A stretch of DNA of 24,527 nucleotides from Conidiobolus incongruus B7586 (taxonomy: Eukaryota > Entomophthoromycota > Entomophthoromycetes > Entomophthorales > Conidiobolaceae): NCBI GenBank assembly GCA_000697335.1, contig JNEM01006452.1, positions 1 to 24,527 of the forward strand, in the 5' to 3' direction. Position numbers and translations under genes: made by a program. Below, piece after piece: positions 10,760 to 20,987 of the stretch (its first letter is position 1; every line of letters starts with the position of its first letter). Below the pieces are notes generated by a model, which saw only the letters and a program-made list of their open reading frames with translations, had not been told where the DNA came from and did no database searches.

Positions 10760-11820
10760 TGTTGAATTATATAGTGGTTCAACGATTAAGTTGATTAATT
10801 TTAAATTTTTAACAAAATAAAAAAACTAGAACCAAAGAATATCGTTTAAATAATCAATAACTTCCTCCTTTTTGAATAACAGAATTTTATACTAGTGATA
10901 GTTATTTAACTCCTTTACATAGGTTTTTATATTTCATCTTCAAAATTACACTCCTTGATTTTAAAATTGAAATGTCACTAAATTTCTTTCCTTATATTAA
11001 ATTTTCACTTACCAATATATTTTTTAATCATAAATTTTATATATTTGGTGAGTATAGTGGATGTGGTAATATAGCCGAGTTTTTTTTCAATAACCAAAGT
11101 TTTAATAATTTTAATAAGATAAATATAGATATTGTTATAAAAAATAAATAAATAAATATTAGGTGATTTTTCTTATAATATTTTAATAGTATTACTGTTT
11201 AAAAAACCTGAAATAAATTCCACAATTATGTTTTATTTTTAGTGATAATAATTAGTGGAATGCTTTACTATTAATATTTATATATAATAAAACAAATGTT
11301 TTTTTACATAATTTTGATTTTTTTTTGATAATGGATAATATACTAAAATCAATGATTTATCCATTGCAATGATTCTTTTAAATATAATAGGATAAGCATT
11401 ATAATATTATAAATTAGTATTAGTTATATTATTTTTTGCTTTTTATTAACATATAAAGTACCTATCTTTTTAACTTTTTAACTAATTGCAAATTATTCTT
11501 TAATAAAATTATAAATAAGTTAATATTAAAATATAAAAACTAAAGTTCCTTGCTATAGTATTTAAGTGATATTTGAAATATTTTTTAAATATATATATTT
11601 ATATTTAAAATAATTTAAATAGGGTATGTATTTTTATATTAATTTTTCAGGCTCTCAGTTAATTAAGCCAATTATCAATACTATGCTTTATAAGCCTTAT
11701 GCTTTTAGTTGCTGTTTATAAATTTTTGTAAATGGTTGATACAGAGTGTTTGAATTATATAATATTTCATAAATACTTTTAGTTTATTAAAGTTCTATTA
11801 ATTTATATTAAAATTACTAC
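10760..11820. repeat. Diverged duplicated spacer block, copy A
   Basis: About 1.05 kb of non-coding DNA recognisable again at 17855-18980 in the same orientation. Anchors include a GTGAGTATAGTGGATG-like stretch near 11049, GGATAAGCATTA near 11390, CTTTAATAAAATTATAAA near 11499, and GTTGCTGTTTATAAA near 11709. It lies downstream of transporter 2 as copy B lies downstream of transporter 3. No reading frame is conserved between the copies, and short indels are frequent. Confidence 0.7.
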
Positions 11821-12529
11821 ACAAAGTTATACTATACTTATATAATAATTATGATGAGCTATTAGGTCATTCGTGATCATTTAATTAACTAATAAAAATG
11901 AAATAATTATGTTTCATATATTAATATTTAATTTTAGTACAAGAATTTATATTTTGAAACACTATATATTATTCTATTTTAAAACTTGATTGAATAAAAT
12001 AAACTTTAATTATAAAAAAGAAAAAAAAACATTGAATTGCATTCAGCAGTATAAACTATATTTAAATGAATATTTAATTTTAGATATTAATATTATAGTT
12101 CGTTTATTTATAATATATTTAAAATAATAAAAACTAACAATTTATATCAATCTGAGAGTCGGTCATACTCAAAAATATAATGCTTGATTTACAATATCAT
12201 ATATTTCAAAATTTACTTGAATATTTAGTGTCAAAGTTAATACCCTAGTGTTTAAGGATCTTTGATTGGACATAGCTCACATAATATAGTATGAGATTAA
12301 TATATTAATACGGTGTTGATGTTATCAAATGAATTTTATGTCAGGCAATTTTGCATAATTTCAATTAGAATATTGGTATATTTGACCTATATCATATATA
12401 ATAGGAATCATTTTATCAAAAGGGAAAATTTTTAATATTAAAAATTAAATATTCCGTTTATTGTAATATTATTGGGTGAAAACTTTGATTTTGTAATTGA
12501 ATTGAGTTAAAATTTGACCTAATATAATT
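11821..12529. other. AT-rich 3' flank of transporter 2, no gene seen
   Basis: No supported reading frame or RNA gene. The minus-strand AATAAA at 12457-12462, about 70 bases after the transporter 2 stop, could serve as a poly(A) signal, but such hexamers are frequent here by chance. Confidence 0.6.
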
Positions 12530-14209
12530 TTAGGCTTTTTCAGTTTTTTCTGATTGATTAGTATTGGCTTCTTGTTCGAGTTGACATTTATCCAAATCAA
12601 TATTAGGGAGACAGAATGCAGCAACTAAGAATGAAACGGCAAAAACAGTTGAAATTGTGCACATAAGCCATTGGGTGTTACCAATAGCAGTGAGCCATTT
12701 ATCGGTTAACTCGGCAGGTAACTCCCTGAGACTTAAAAGGCTTTCAAGGAAATCGTTTACTTTGTCCGAGTATTCAGCAGGGAGCTCAGCAAGCAAATTC
12801 TTTGAAAGATTGGCATTCCAGACACTAGTAGCAATGGCTCTGCCGAAAGTTGATAAAATATTAGATATAATAAAATCTAAAGCTGAAATTCTAGCAATAT
12901 CTTTGAAAGCAACGGTAGATTGGAGCACAACTAACCCAGCACATGATGTAATACCGGAACCTGTACCAATCAAAGCTTCGGCAGTAATAATCCAGGCTTC
13001 AGAGTGATCAGGATGGCGAGCTGGAATAGTGAGACCAACACCAATTGCGGTCAATGAAAAACCAATCCAAACTATATATCTAACGCATTTCACCTTTTTA
13101 AGGATAAATGCTGTAATAAATCCCATGAGATACCAAGATACACGGAAAGCAAGTGTAATTAACAAAATTCTATCTTCTTCAATACCTCTAGACACTTGAA
13201 GATATGCGTTTAAATAAGCCCAAGTGATAGATCCTTCTAAAGATTCAAATGATCTAGCAATAATCATAATGAATGTTGCACGATTTTTAATTAAATTCTT
13301 GTCCATAATTGGATATTTAGAATATTTCAATTCCCAAAATATGAACACTCCACATATAATAAAACCAATAATAATTGGAACGAACACGGCAGGGTGAGAG
13401 TAACCTCCTTCGTAGCGAGTGACAATGACAAAGGGAGAAGTAACGAAGCCAAGGCCAACACATAATAAAATAAGACCGATCCAGTCGACTTCAAGTAAAG
13501 AGGAGGCATTATAGTTAAAATTGGGCATGAGATTTCTAGCACGCTTTTGAACACGGAAGAGACCGAATAATACTGGAATAGAAAGAATACCCATAAATAT
13601 AGCTTGAATTATATACATCCATCTCCATCCCAATGCCTTTGCAGGCAAAGCAATAGGGATAGAGAGACCAAGGGATATAAAGCTGGGTATCCAAAATAGA
13701 ATGAATCCAAAACCTCTATTTCTTGGTCTGAGGAAATCAGCAATAACAATTGGGATTAGGAAACTTCTTCCTTGCTCTCCGATTGCGCTAATAATATTAC
13801 CAGCGCTATACATAATGAATGAATTAGCAAAGCCAACAATAAATGTACCAGCTGTCATGATAGCCATAAATATACCAAGAATGAGACCACGACCATAGAT
13901 ATCAGAAAGAGCAGCTATAAGAGGAACCAAGAAAATAGCAAGAAGATTATTGATGATTTCAGTAATAGCTGAAATATCAAAAGCTTTAAGTTCGTCTAGG
14001 ATATGAGGTACAAGGGAATATGTCACAGTACCAATGAGGGATATAGCTTGACCGAGCAAAACCAAACTAACGAAAATAACCCATTGATCAGCTTTTGTTC
14101 TGATCTGTGCCATTTTAGTCGCCAAATGATTTTCATTTTGGTTTCCGGGAGTATCTTCTGGAACAGCAGTTGCCAGGTTGTCCTCGTTAGCTTTAGTTAA
14201 ATCTTTCAT
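12530..14209 (-). CDS. Siderophore-iron transporter-like MFS protein (transporter 2)
   Basis: A predicted 559-residue plasma- or vesicle-membrane transporter of the fungal SIT/ARN branch of the MFS. A polar N-tail (1-40) ends in KMAQIR, then about 14 membrane segments run to residue 534. SDIYGRG is at 102-108 and PRNRGFGF at 162-169. GWRW (194-197) opens segment 6, and VDW (241-243) opens segment 7. Residues 461-513 form the long non-membrane loop typical of SIT proteins, containing VWNANLSKNL and ending TQWLMC. The tail carries IDLDKC (537-542), shared with transporter 1. The start is the only ATG giving the family length, with A at -3 and a TATA box at -42. No intron is needed. Three exact GATA-type iron-response positions lie within 1 kb upstream. 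It resembles transporter 3 more than transporter 1. Substrate is unknown: ferrichrome-, coprogen- or other siderophore types are all possible. Confidence 0.87.
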   Translation of the reverse strand: MKDLTKANEDNLATAVPEDTPGNQNENHLATKMAQIRTKADQWVIFVSLVLLGQAISLIGTVTYSLVPHILDELKAFDISAITEIINNLLAIFLVPLIAALSDIYGRGLILGIFMAIMTAGTFIVGFANSFIMYSAGNIISAIGEQGRSFLIPIVIADFLRPRNRGFGFILFWIPSFISLGLSIPIALPAKALGWRWMYIIQAIFMGILSIPVLFGLFRVQKRARNLMPNFNYNASSLLEVDWIGLILLCVGLGFVTSPFVIVTRYEGGYSHPAVFVPIIIGFIICGVFIFWELKYSKYPIMDKNLIKNRATFIMIIARSFESLEGSITWAYLNAYLQVSRGIEEDRILLITLAFRVSWYLMGFITAFILKKVKCVRYIVWIGFSLTAIGVGLTIPARHPDHSEAWIITAEALIGTGSGITSCAGLVVLQSTVAFKDIARISALDFIISNILSTFGRAIATSVWNANLSKNLLAELPAEYSDKVNDFLESLLSLRELPAELTDKWLTAIGNTQWLMCTISTVFAVSFLVAAFCLPNIDLDKCQLEQEANTNQSEKTEKA

Positions 14210-14250
14210 ATTTACAAAAAGAATAAAGATAATATTGCATGGTAGTATAC

Positions 14251-14258
14251 TATTTATA
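14251..14258 (-). promoter_or_regulatory. TATA box of transporter 2
   Basis: TATAAATA on the coding strand, starting 42 bases upstream of the ATG, exactly as in transporter 1. With a usual 25-30 base TATA-to-start distance, the 5' leader would be only 10-20 bases. Confidence 0.7.
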
Positions 14259-14276
14259 TTTGAAAATTCTTAAATT

Positions 14277-14287
14277 TTATCAGATAA
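14277..14287. promoter_or_regulatory. Palindromic GATA-type iron-response site (transporter 2)
   Basis: TTATCAGATAA reads as an exact ATC(A/T)GATAA on both strands: ATCAGATAA on plus and ATCTGATAA on minus, overlapping around the central base. It lies 18 bases upstream of the TATA box, close to the 22-base gap in transporter 1. Confidence 0.65.
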
Positions 14288-14545
14288 AATTTGACTAAAC
14301 TTGTTAGTGAAATATATTTTCAAATATAATATTTAAATAGATATATTACTTTACAAGAGTATAACCAGAAAATTCTTTTAATCGCTAATTCCATTTATTG
14401 TAGCTTTTAATGGTTTAAAATAATACATATAGCCAATCAACTTAATTATTTCAAGTTTTTTTACTTATACAATATTCAAGATATTTCAAACTAATAAAAA
14501 TTTATTGAAATATATCCGAACATACTCACATTATGTCACAGAAAA

Positions 14546-14554
14546 ATCAGATAA
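14546..14554 (+). promoter_or_regulatory. GATA-type iron-response site (transporter 2, distal)
   Basis: Exact ATCAGATAA, preceded by A, so it matches the (G/A)ATC(T/A)GATAA consensus. It is about 340 bases upstream of the transporter 2 ATG. Confidence 0.5.
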
Positions 14555-15134
14555 TATTTTATCTCCAATTTAGGCTTAAAAATTTAATACTTAATAGACT
14601 AAATATTACTATTTCAAGATTTACATCCAATAAAATTATATAAATTGTTTAATCAATGTCTTGTGTCACGCTTGAACATTGTATTGCCATCACTGTATAT
14701 ATTTATGGATTAATGATCAATTGTTGAGTTGTAATTTATTCCATTTCTTGATCTACATATATCCATAACTCAATATTGCTCTTTTAATACACAATATGTT
14801 AGACCAAATTTCAATATTATTTCATTTCCAATTATTTTTATGGCTATTATATAGCATAATTTTTAACAAAAAAAATATTCTTCTCAAAATAGCCAAATTT
14901 TCAATGAAATATACATTAACTTTTAAATAATTGAAAATATATGTTTCAATTTATAATTAAATATTTCTTTTAAGATTCAATTATATATACATATGTATAT
15001 ATATATATGTGTATATAATATAACAGTGAAAATTTGATAAATTAGGTTGTTTCAGGATATTTCATTCCTGTTTCATATAATGAAAGTATAATATTAGTAT
15101 GATATAATTTCTATTAATGGAATTTATCCAATTT

Positions 15135-15143
15135 TTATCAGAT
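15135..15143 (-). promoter_or_regulatory. GATA-type site about 0.93 kb upstream of transporter 2
   Basis: TTATCAGAT followed by C, so GATCTGATAA on the coding strand, an exact match to the fuller consensus. The distance is at the outer edge of what fungal promoters usually use. Confidence 0.4.
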
Positions 15144-16696
15144 CGAATTTCCCAATTCACGTTTATATAAGTCTATATTAAGATATATGGATTTTCTAAG
15201 AAAAAATTTATTAATATAAAGTGGTATTTACTTTTTTAATGAAAATATTGTTGAATATATGATTATACTATATTAGTTTAAATAGGAAGGTTGAATAATA
15301 ATGGATTTTAATTTTTAATATTAAATTTGTAAAAATTCAATTGTCATAGTAATTATAAAATTTGAGTATTCAAGATATAGTATCAATTTTTCAATTAATT
15401 AATTTCATAAAAATTAAAAATTATGTATATCAATAATATTAATATAAAAATATTTTTTTAGTTATATTGATTCAACTCGTATCTAACAAATGAAAGATTA
15501 ATTTATCAATCTAGGTAACTTATTTTAAAAGTTATACCTTTTTAACATATTTCAAGTATAAATTCTGGTAGCTCTGTATTTTTCAATTTTAGTATTATTT
15601 TCTTAATAGGCAAGAATATTGATTTACTTAATTACATAGATATAAATCACTGATTTTATTCCAAATATATTAAAAATATATTATAATCAAACTTGAATAA
15701 ATCAAACTCAAAATATATGAATTGAATATATATTAATAACATTGAATAAGATAATATTATCATTCATTATGAAAAAACAAATTAGAAGATATATAATATA
15801 TGAAAAAGTTTTAATTTTCTTATTATATTATTGAATTGGAGCTTAAATATTAACAAAAATAATAGCTATTATAATGTTGAAAATATTGTATTATCCAAAC
15901 TAATGTAGTATAATAATTAATTATTTAAATTTCATTAGTGATCAAGGAAAGGTAATTTGAAACCCAATCAGCCAATTAAATATGCATATACGATAATTTG
16001 ATATTATTCAGATATGGTTATTTTTTATACCATTTCAATAAATAATATTAATCATTATAAATACATAATATCAATTTGTTTAATTTTTCATAGTTAAATT
16101 TAGTTAATATAAGCTTATAATCATTAATAGTTATTTTTTATATCTAATAATTGTCAAATGATTGGGTTAGTAATTATAATCAATTGAATTAATTTTTAAA
16201 ACATAATAAGTATGAAAGTTCATTAACCTTTCTATTTGTAACAATTGATTTAATATATAATTTGAATTTATAGATTAAAAAGTTATAGTTTTTAATGTTA
16301 AAGAACATTTTTTCATCAAGATACTTGATATGTTTGAAATAACAAAGATTAATAATTTGGCGGTTGATTTGACTTACAAATTTAAATAATATAATGTGAA
16401 AGTATAATTTATTTTAGATACAAACACTCAACATAATCTTGGAGGAATATCTTTTATCAATGTTTATTTTTGAATGTTAATTTATAACCATTTAATAAAA
16501 ATGATTTAACTATTAACAATTTCATTTGAGAAAATAGCTCAGTTAATAAAGGTGGTTAATATAAAACTTAACAAATAAAGAGGCCAACTTTCAATTTAGA
16601 TAGCATATTCGGACTTAGTCAATATCATTTATAATAATAATAATATATTTCAATAAATATAAAAATGTATAATTTTACGAAAAGCATGTAGCCTTT

Positions 16697-16714
16697 ATGC
16701 CAATGGAGTGGCAT
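16697..16714. repeat. Short perfect inverted repeat (hairpin)
   Basis: ATGCCA and TGGCAT flank a six-base loop (ATGGAG). The arms are richer in G+C than the surroundings. Nothing nearby says whether it is transcribed. Confidence 0.5.
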
Positions 16715-17063
16715 TTCAATTAAAGATATTTAATATGAATGGATTAAATTTGGATTTGAATCACAAATTCAAATATTCATTTATTATTCTTTACTCGTAT
16801 TAACTTGAATCAACTCAAACTTTTCAAAATTATTATAATGACGCTATATTGACAACCACTACTATTGTTTAAGAGATGACACCAATTGTTAATTAACTTA
16901 TTACCGTATATTTAAGCATGTTGCACCATTCATATATCTATTTTATGATTCACATAAAATTTTGTAGCTAAAAATTCTTTAGTTAAACCTTTTTCGTAAA
17001 ATGCCGAATAACAAATACCTTGCTTAACTTTTCACATTTTTTTATCAACTTGAAAAAATTTAA

Positions 17064-17085
17064 AGAACATTATTAATATTGTTCT
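17064..17085. repeat. 22-base near-palindrome
   Basis: AGAACA and TGTTCT arms surround an AT core that is itself nearly symmetric. It could be a binding site for a dimeric protein or chance in low-complexity DNA. Confidence 0.4.
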
Positions 17086-17471
17086 CTAAAATTTGTAGAA
17101 AACTAAACAATAGTATTTTTTATAATGATATAATATTTCCATACTGTTCATGTTTTCGGTTAAATCCTGCTTAATAGATTCATTGTGAAATCTACAAATT
17201 TAATATTGAATTCATTCAGCATATATTTATATGATATAACAATTTAATTATAAATATTTAATTTTTTCAGACAGCAAAACTCAATTTGAATGCCAATATA
17301 TTGGTGAATCAATTTTATAGGGATTAATATGAAATTAATATAATAAATTTAACTAAATCCAAATTAAAACAAGGAAAAAAATTATATTATTTCTTCACTA
17401 ATTTAAAGTTGATTTCCCGATTTTTACCGAATATTATCCATCTATTTTTAAATTTTAATAATTTATTATTA

Positions 17472-17480
17472 ATCAGATAA
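17472..17480 (+). promoter_or_regulatory. Orphan GATA-type site
   Basis: Exact ATCAGATAA, preceded by A. It is more than 3 kb from any gene start in the window, so function is doubtful. Confidence 0.25.
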
Positions 17481-17854
17481 AGCATTTTTATCAACCATTT
17501 TTTAATTTTTAAATTAGATTCTTTAATCAGGTTAACTGGATAAATTAGGAATAAATATCATCCAAAGAACATGATATTTAATAAATATGGTAGTTTAAAG
17601 CGAATTTAACATTATAGCAAAATTTTTTATTTTGAGGTTTTTAGTAGGGAGGTTGCTAGGAAAATTACTTAGTTTTATTTGTACTTGAATTTATTTATTA
17701 AAAAATACATATAAAATCCGTGAATAATTTTATTCAAAGTGTTAATGATGTAACTCAAGTTATCATTACAATCACTGAAAATCTCAAAATAAACGATCTT
17801 CTCTAAAATACTTGTGGTTGATCAAACAATCATATTATTTTTACCATTTATATT

Positions 17855-18415
17855 TAATATATACTGTGATTCAAACAATAATTTGGGTGATTTTCAATTT
17901 ATTTTTAACATAATACAAAAATTAGAGCAAAAGTTATATTACTTAATATTTTTCTGCTTTTTTAATACCACAATTCAATTTTAGTGGTAATTTTTTGACT
18001 TTTTACATCATATAGAATAATTTCTCACTAAAACTACACCTCTAATTTCAAAATACAAAGCTGAGATGTTATTAAACCTCTTACTCCAAATAAAACTATA
18101 ACTTAATAAAGCAATTATGATTGCAAGAATGCATATCTGATGAGTATAAAGGATGGAGTAATAAAGATCTGTTTTTTCAATATGTGAAGTTTCGATAACT
18201 TTAGCTATGTTTAGATGGCTATTATCATATAAAACCAATGATTAATTTAAATTTTTTCAAACTAGTTAATAGTATCATTTTTCGAAAATTCATAATTTAT
18301 TTTGCTTTTAACAGCTAATAAAAAGTGATACCATTAATATTTATACCAAATAATAACTTTTATTTTTTTCAAATAACTGTTATGGTATTTGTGATAGTGC
18401 TGTTGATTTTTCAAC

Positions 18416-18453
<38 letters not shown>

Positions 18454-18980
18454 TCTTGAAAATATATCAAATACTAGGATCCATGATCCATCAAGTGAAA
18501 CAGTTTATTTAAATATTATAAGATAAGCATTAAAATAACATAAATTTATATTACGTTTTTTATTCTCTGATCTATTGGATTTTTAAATAATATAAGATAC
18601 CTATATTCCTAAATTTATAATTTCAAATTATCTTTTAATAAAACTATAAAAAGGGTAAATATTAAAATATTGAGACTTTATTAAATTAGACATATCACTT
18701 AAATTTATTTATATATCTTTGGTTCATTATAGATTTAAGACAGTTTGAATAAAGTCAACGTTTTATATTAAATCTTCCAGTTTTCAGTTGACTAAACCAT
18801 TTTTCAATATCATTCATTAAAAGCCCATAGCCGACAGTTGCTATTTGTAAACTTTAGTGAATAATTGATATAGAATATTATACATAATATTGTATTTTAT
18901 TAATTCTTTCTGGTTTTGGTAAAATTTAAATTATATACTTTTGAGTTATATTGATTTTTATTGAAATTTCTCCATGCTAT
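17855..18980. repeat. Diverged duplicated spacer block, copy B
   Basis: Counterpart of 10760-11820 in the same orientation. Recognisable anchors include GATGAGTATAAAGGATG near 18138, GATAAGCATTA near 18522, CTTTTAATAAAACTATAAA near 18631, and CAGTTGCTATTTGTAAA near 18835. An AT microsatellite has grown inside it. The block is downstream of transporter 3 but some 2 kb further from the stop codon than copy A is from the transporter 2 stop, so extra DNA was gained here or lost there. Confidence 0.7.
18418..18449. repeat. (AT)n microsatellite inside copy B
   Basis: A continuous AT dinucleotide tract of about 32 bases. The aligned part of copy A (near 11330) has only short A/T runs, so the expansion followed the duplication. 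Confidence 0.9.
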
Positions 18981-20590
18981 ATTGGATATAAAATAAATAA
19001 AGTTAATTGTTAAATCAAAGTGGATAATATAATATAGTGTTAAAATAATTATGATTTATAAAATAGTGTGTGAATTTAATATGCGAATTTATTTTATGAA
19101 CTATTGGATATTAATTTAATTGGTGAAAAGATATTAGAATATTTTCTGTCTAATTTAATTTTATTGACTGTATAGTAAATTCGTAATTGTGAAATTATCA
19201 CAATAGCCAAATAATTTAGTTTTCGCTTGTTAACCACACTATATAAATTTACTATTTATGAATAACTTGAACACCAGTGGCTAATATATTGCTCAACTTC
19301 ATTTAGCAATATATTATTTTTCAATAATAAAATCATTGATATTAAGAATATTTTTAAATTCCAAATTAATTAAATTTTTCAGTTTATCAATATATATAAA
19401 TTCAACCATAGATCAGATGTAATATCATTGCGATATATCAGTTTTTCTATTAAATTGAAAACTACATATATTGTTTGCAATTTGAATATATAAGAATATA
19501 TATTAAAAATCAAAATATTAATTTTCAGTTATTGTTCAAATCTCAGTCCAAATTTATAAAATAGTAATATTGTATTTTTTTTAATTACGGATTTATTGTA
19601 GATATATTACTATATTAATTATAACAAATTAGATTATAAATATAGAAAAATTATAAATAAATAATTGTTAATTGATAAAAATTTATTATATATAGTACTT
19701 TTTTTAATATAATATAGATTGGATATTTTCCAACAAATCAGTTTATATATATTTTAACAATATGATATGGAATGTGAATTTGCCTATATTATATTAAAAA
19801 TATAGTTATATTTTATATATTGGTATTTTAAGAATTTTTTTATCATTTATAGGTATCTTATAAAATTTTTAATAAGTATCTTTATTTAAAATTCTATAAT
19901 ATACAATCAAATATTTATAAATATAAAATTAGTATATAGAGAGTATTGAATTTGTTTTAAAAAAATTACCTTGATACCTTTTATATAATATAAGTTTATC
20001 ATCTAATATCAAATTAGTTAATTTGATAATATATTTTTTAATATAAAAACCTGAAAATCATAATATTTAATGACAGACTAATAATATTATTTCAAATTAA
20101 AATATCAAGATTATATATTATATTCTTAAAAAATCTTATATTCAAATTAACATAAATATACAAATATATAACTAAAAAGTTTTCCAGTATATCGTTATTA
20201 TAAAATAAGAGTAAAATTTATTTAATAAGCTAGGTTTAATACTATGTTTTTTATTATTTTCACAATTGAATATATATTATTCAAATTAAATTACAAGTTT
20301 AAATTTATAATTGGAAGTTGGATTTATTTTATGCTAATTATTTTAGATTTAAAACAAAGAAATTAATCAAATGTAAATATAATAATAAATATGAATCCTT
20401 TCTCTCAGTTTTTTTCTTCGCTTAAATTTTAAAGAATTTTCATATTCCAGAGATTGTAAATAACAAATGTAGCTTTTAGAAATTCAAATTATTAATTCCT
20501 TACAATTAATTAAATTCATAATTCATAAAAGATCAATTGAAGAGTATATATAATTGGCTTTATAAGAATTAATAAACCTAAATTAAATTA

Positions 20591-20719
20591 AAATACCTCA
20601 AATAGATCAATGACACCTTCCTATCAAATTATCCCTTATACCTTTACCTTTTTATATCAATTTATCTCTTATCCTATTTTCCCTCAAATTTATCAATTCT
20701 TTTCCCAATATACAAAAAA
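20591..20719. other. Pyrimidine-rich, G-depleted strip
   Basis: The plus strand has only about two G in roughly 120 bases but more than 20 C, in runs such as TTCCC, CCCTT and TTTCCC. On the transporter 3 coding strand this is a purine-rich tract 270-400 bases after the stop codon. Its role is unknown. Confidence 0.5.
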
Positions 20720-20987
20720 AAGGAAATTAGATCAAAATATTTAAATATACCTTCAAATAAAACTCTAAACTATATCAAAATATCAAAGGTTAACAACACT
20801 CAAGCTTAACGCAATATAATTATCCCAGTTTCCAACATTAAGGTAATAAAATCAGTAACAAATATATGTATATTTAAATAAATATGTTATTAATTTTATT
20901 TATAATTTTTTAAAAAATGATCTATCATTTCAAAATGTGTGTGATATAAATGGAAACAAACCAAAATAATAAATAATAAAATAATAC

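Larger units (their letters stand above)
14560..20987. other. Long AT-rich spacer between transporters 2 and 3
   Basis: About 6.4 kb with no supported gene. It holds the distal GATA-type site at 15135, an orphan exact site at 17472, copy B of the duplicated block (17855-18980), an AT microsatellite, two short inverted repeats (16697-16714 and 17064-17085) and a pyrimidine-rich strip just below transporter 3. A 76-codon open frame at 18008-18238 lies inside copy B and is not kept in copy A. Confidence 0.65.

Noticed and set aside
18008-18238. A 76-codon open frame on the minus strand with one hydrophobic stretch (about residues 36-50), as a small membrane protein gene
   Set aside because: It lies within duplicated block copy B. 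The aligned part of copy A has several stops and indels out of frame, and the codon content looks like the surrounding AT-rich DNA. An open frame of this size is expected by chance only occasionally, but nothing else supports it.
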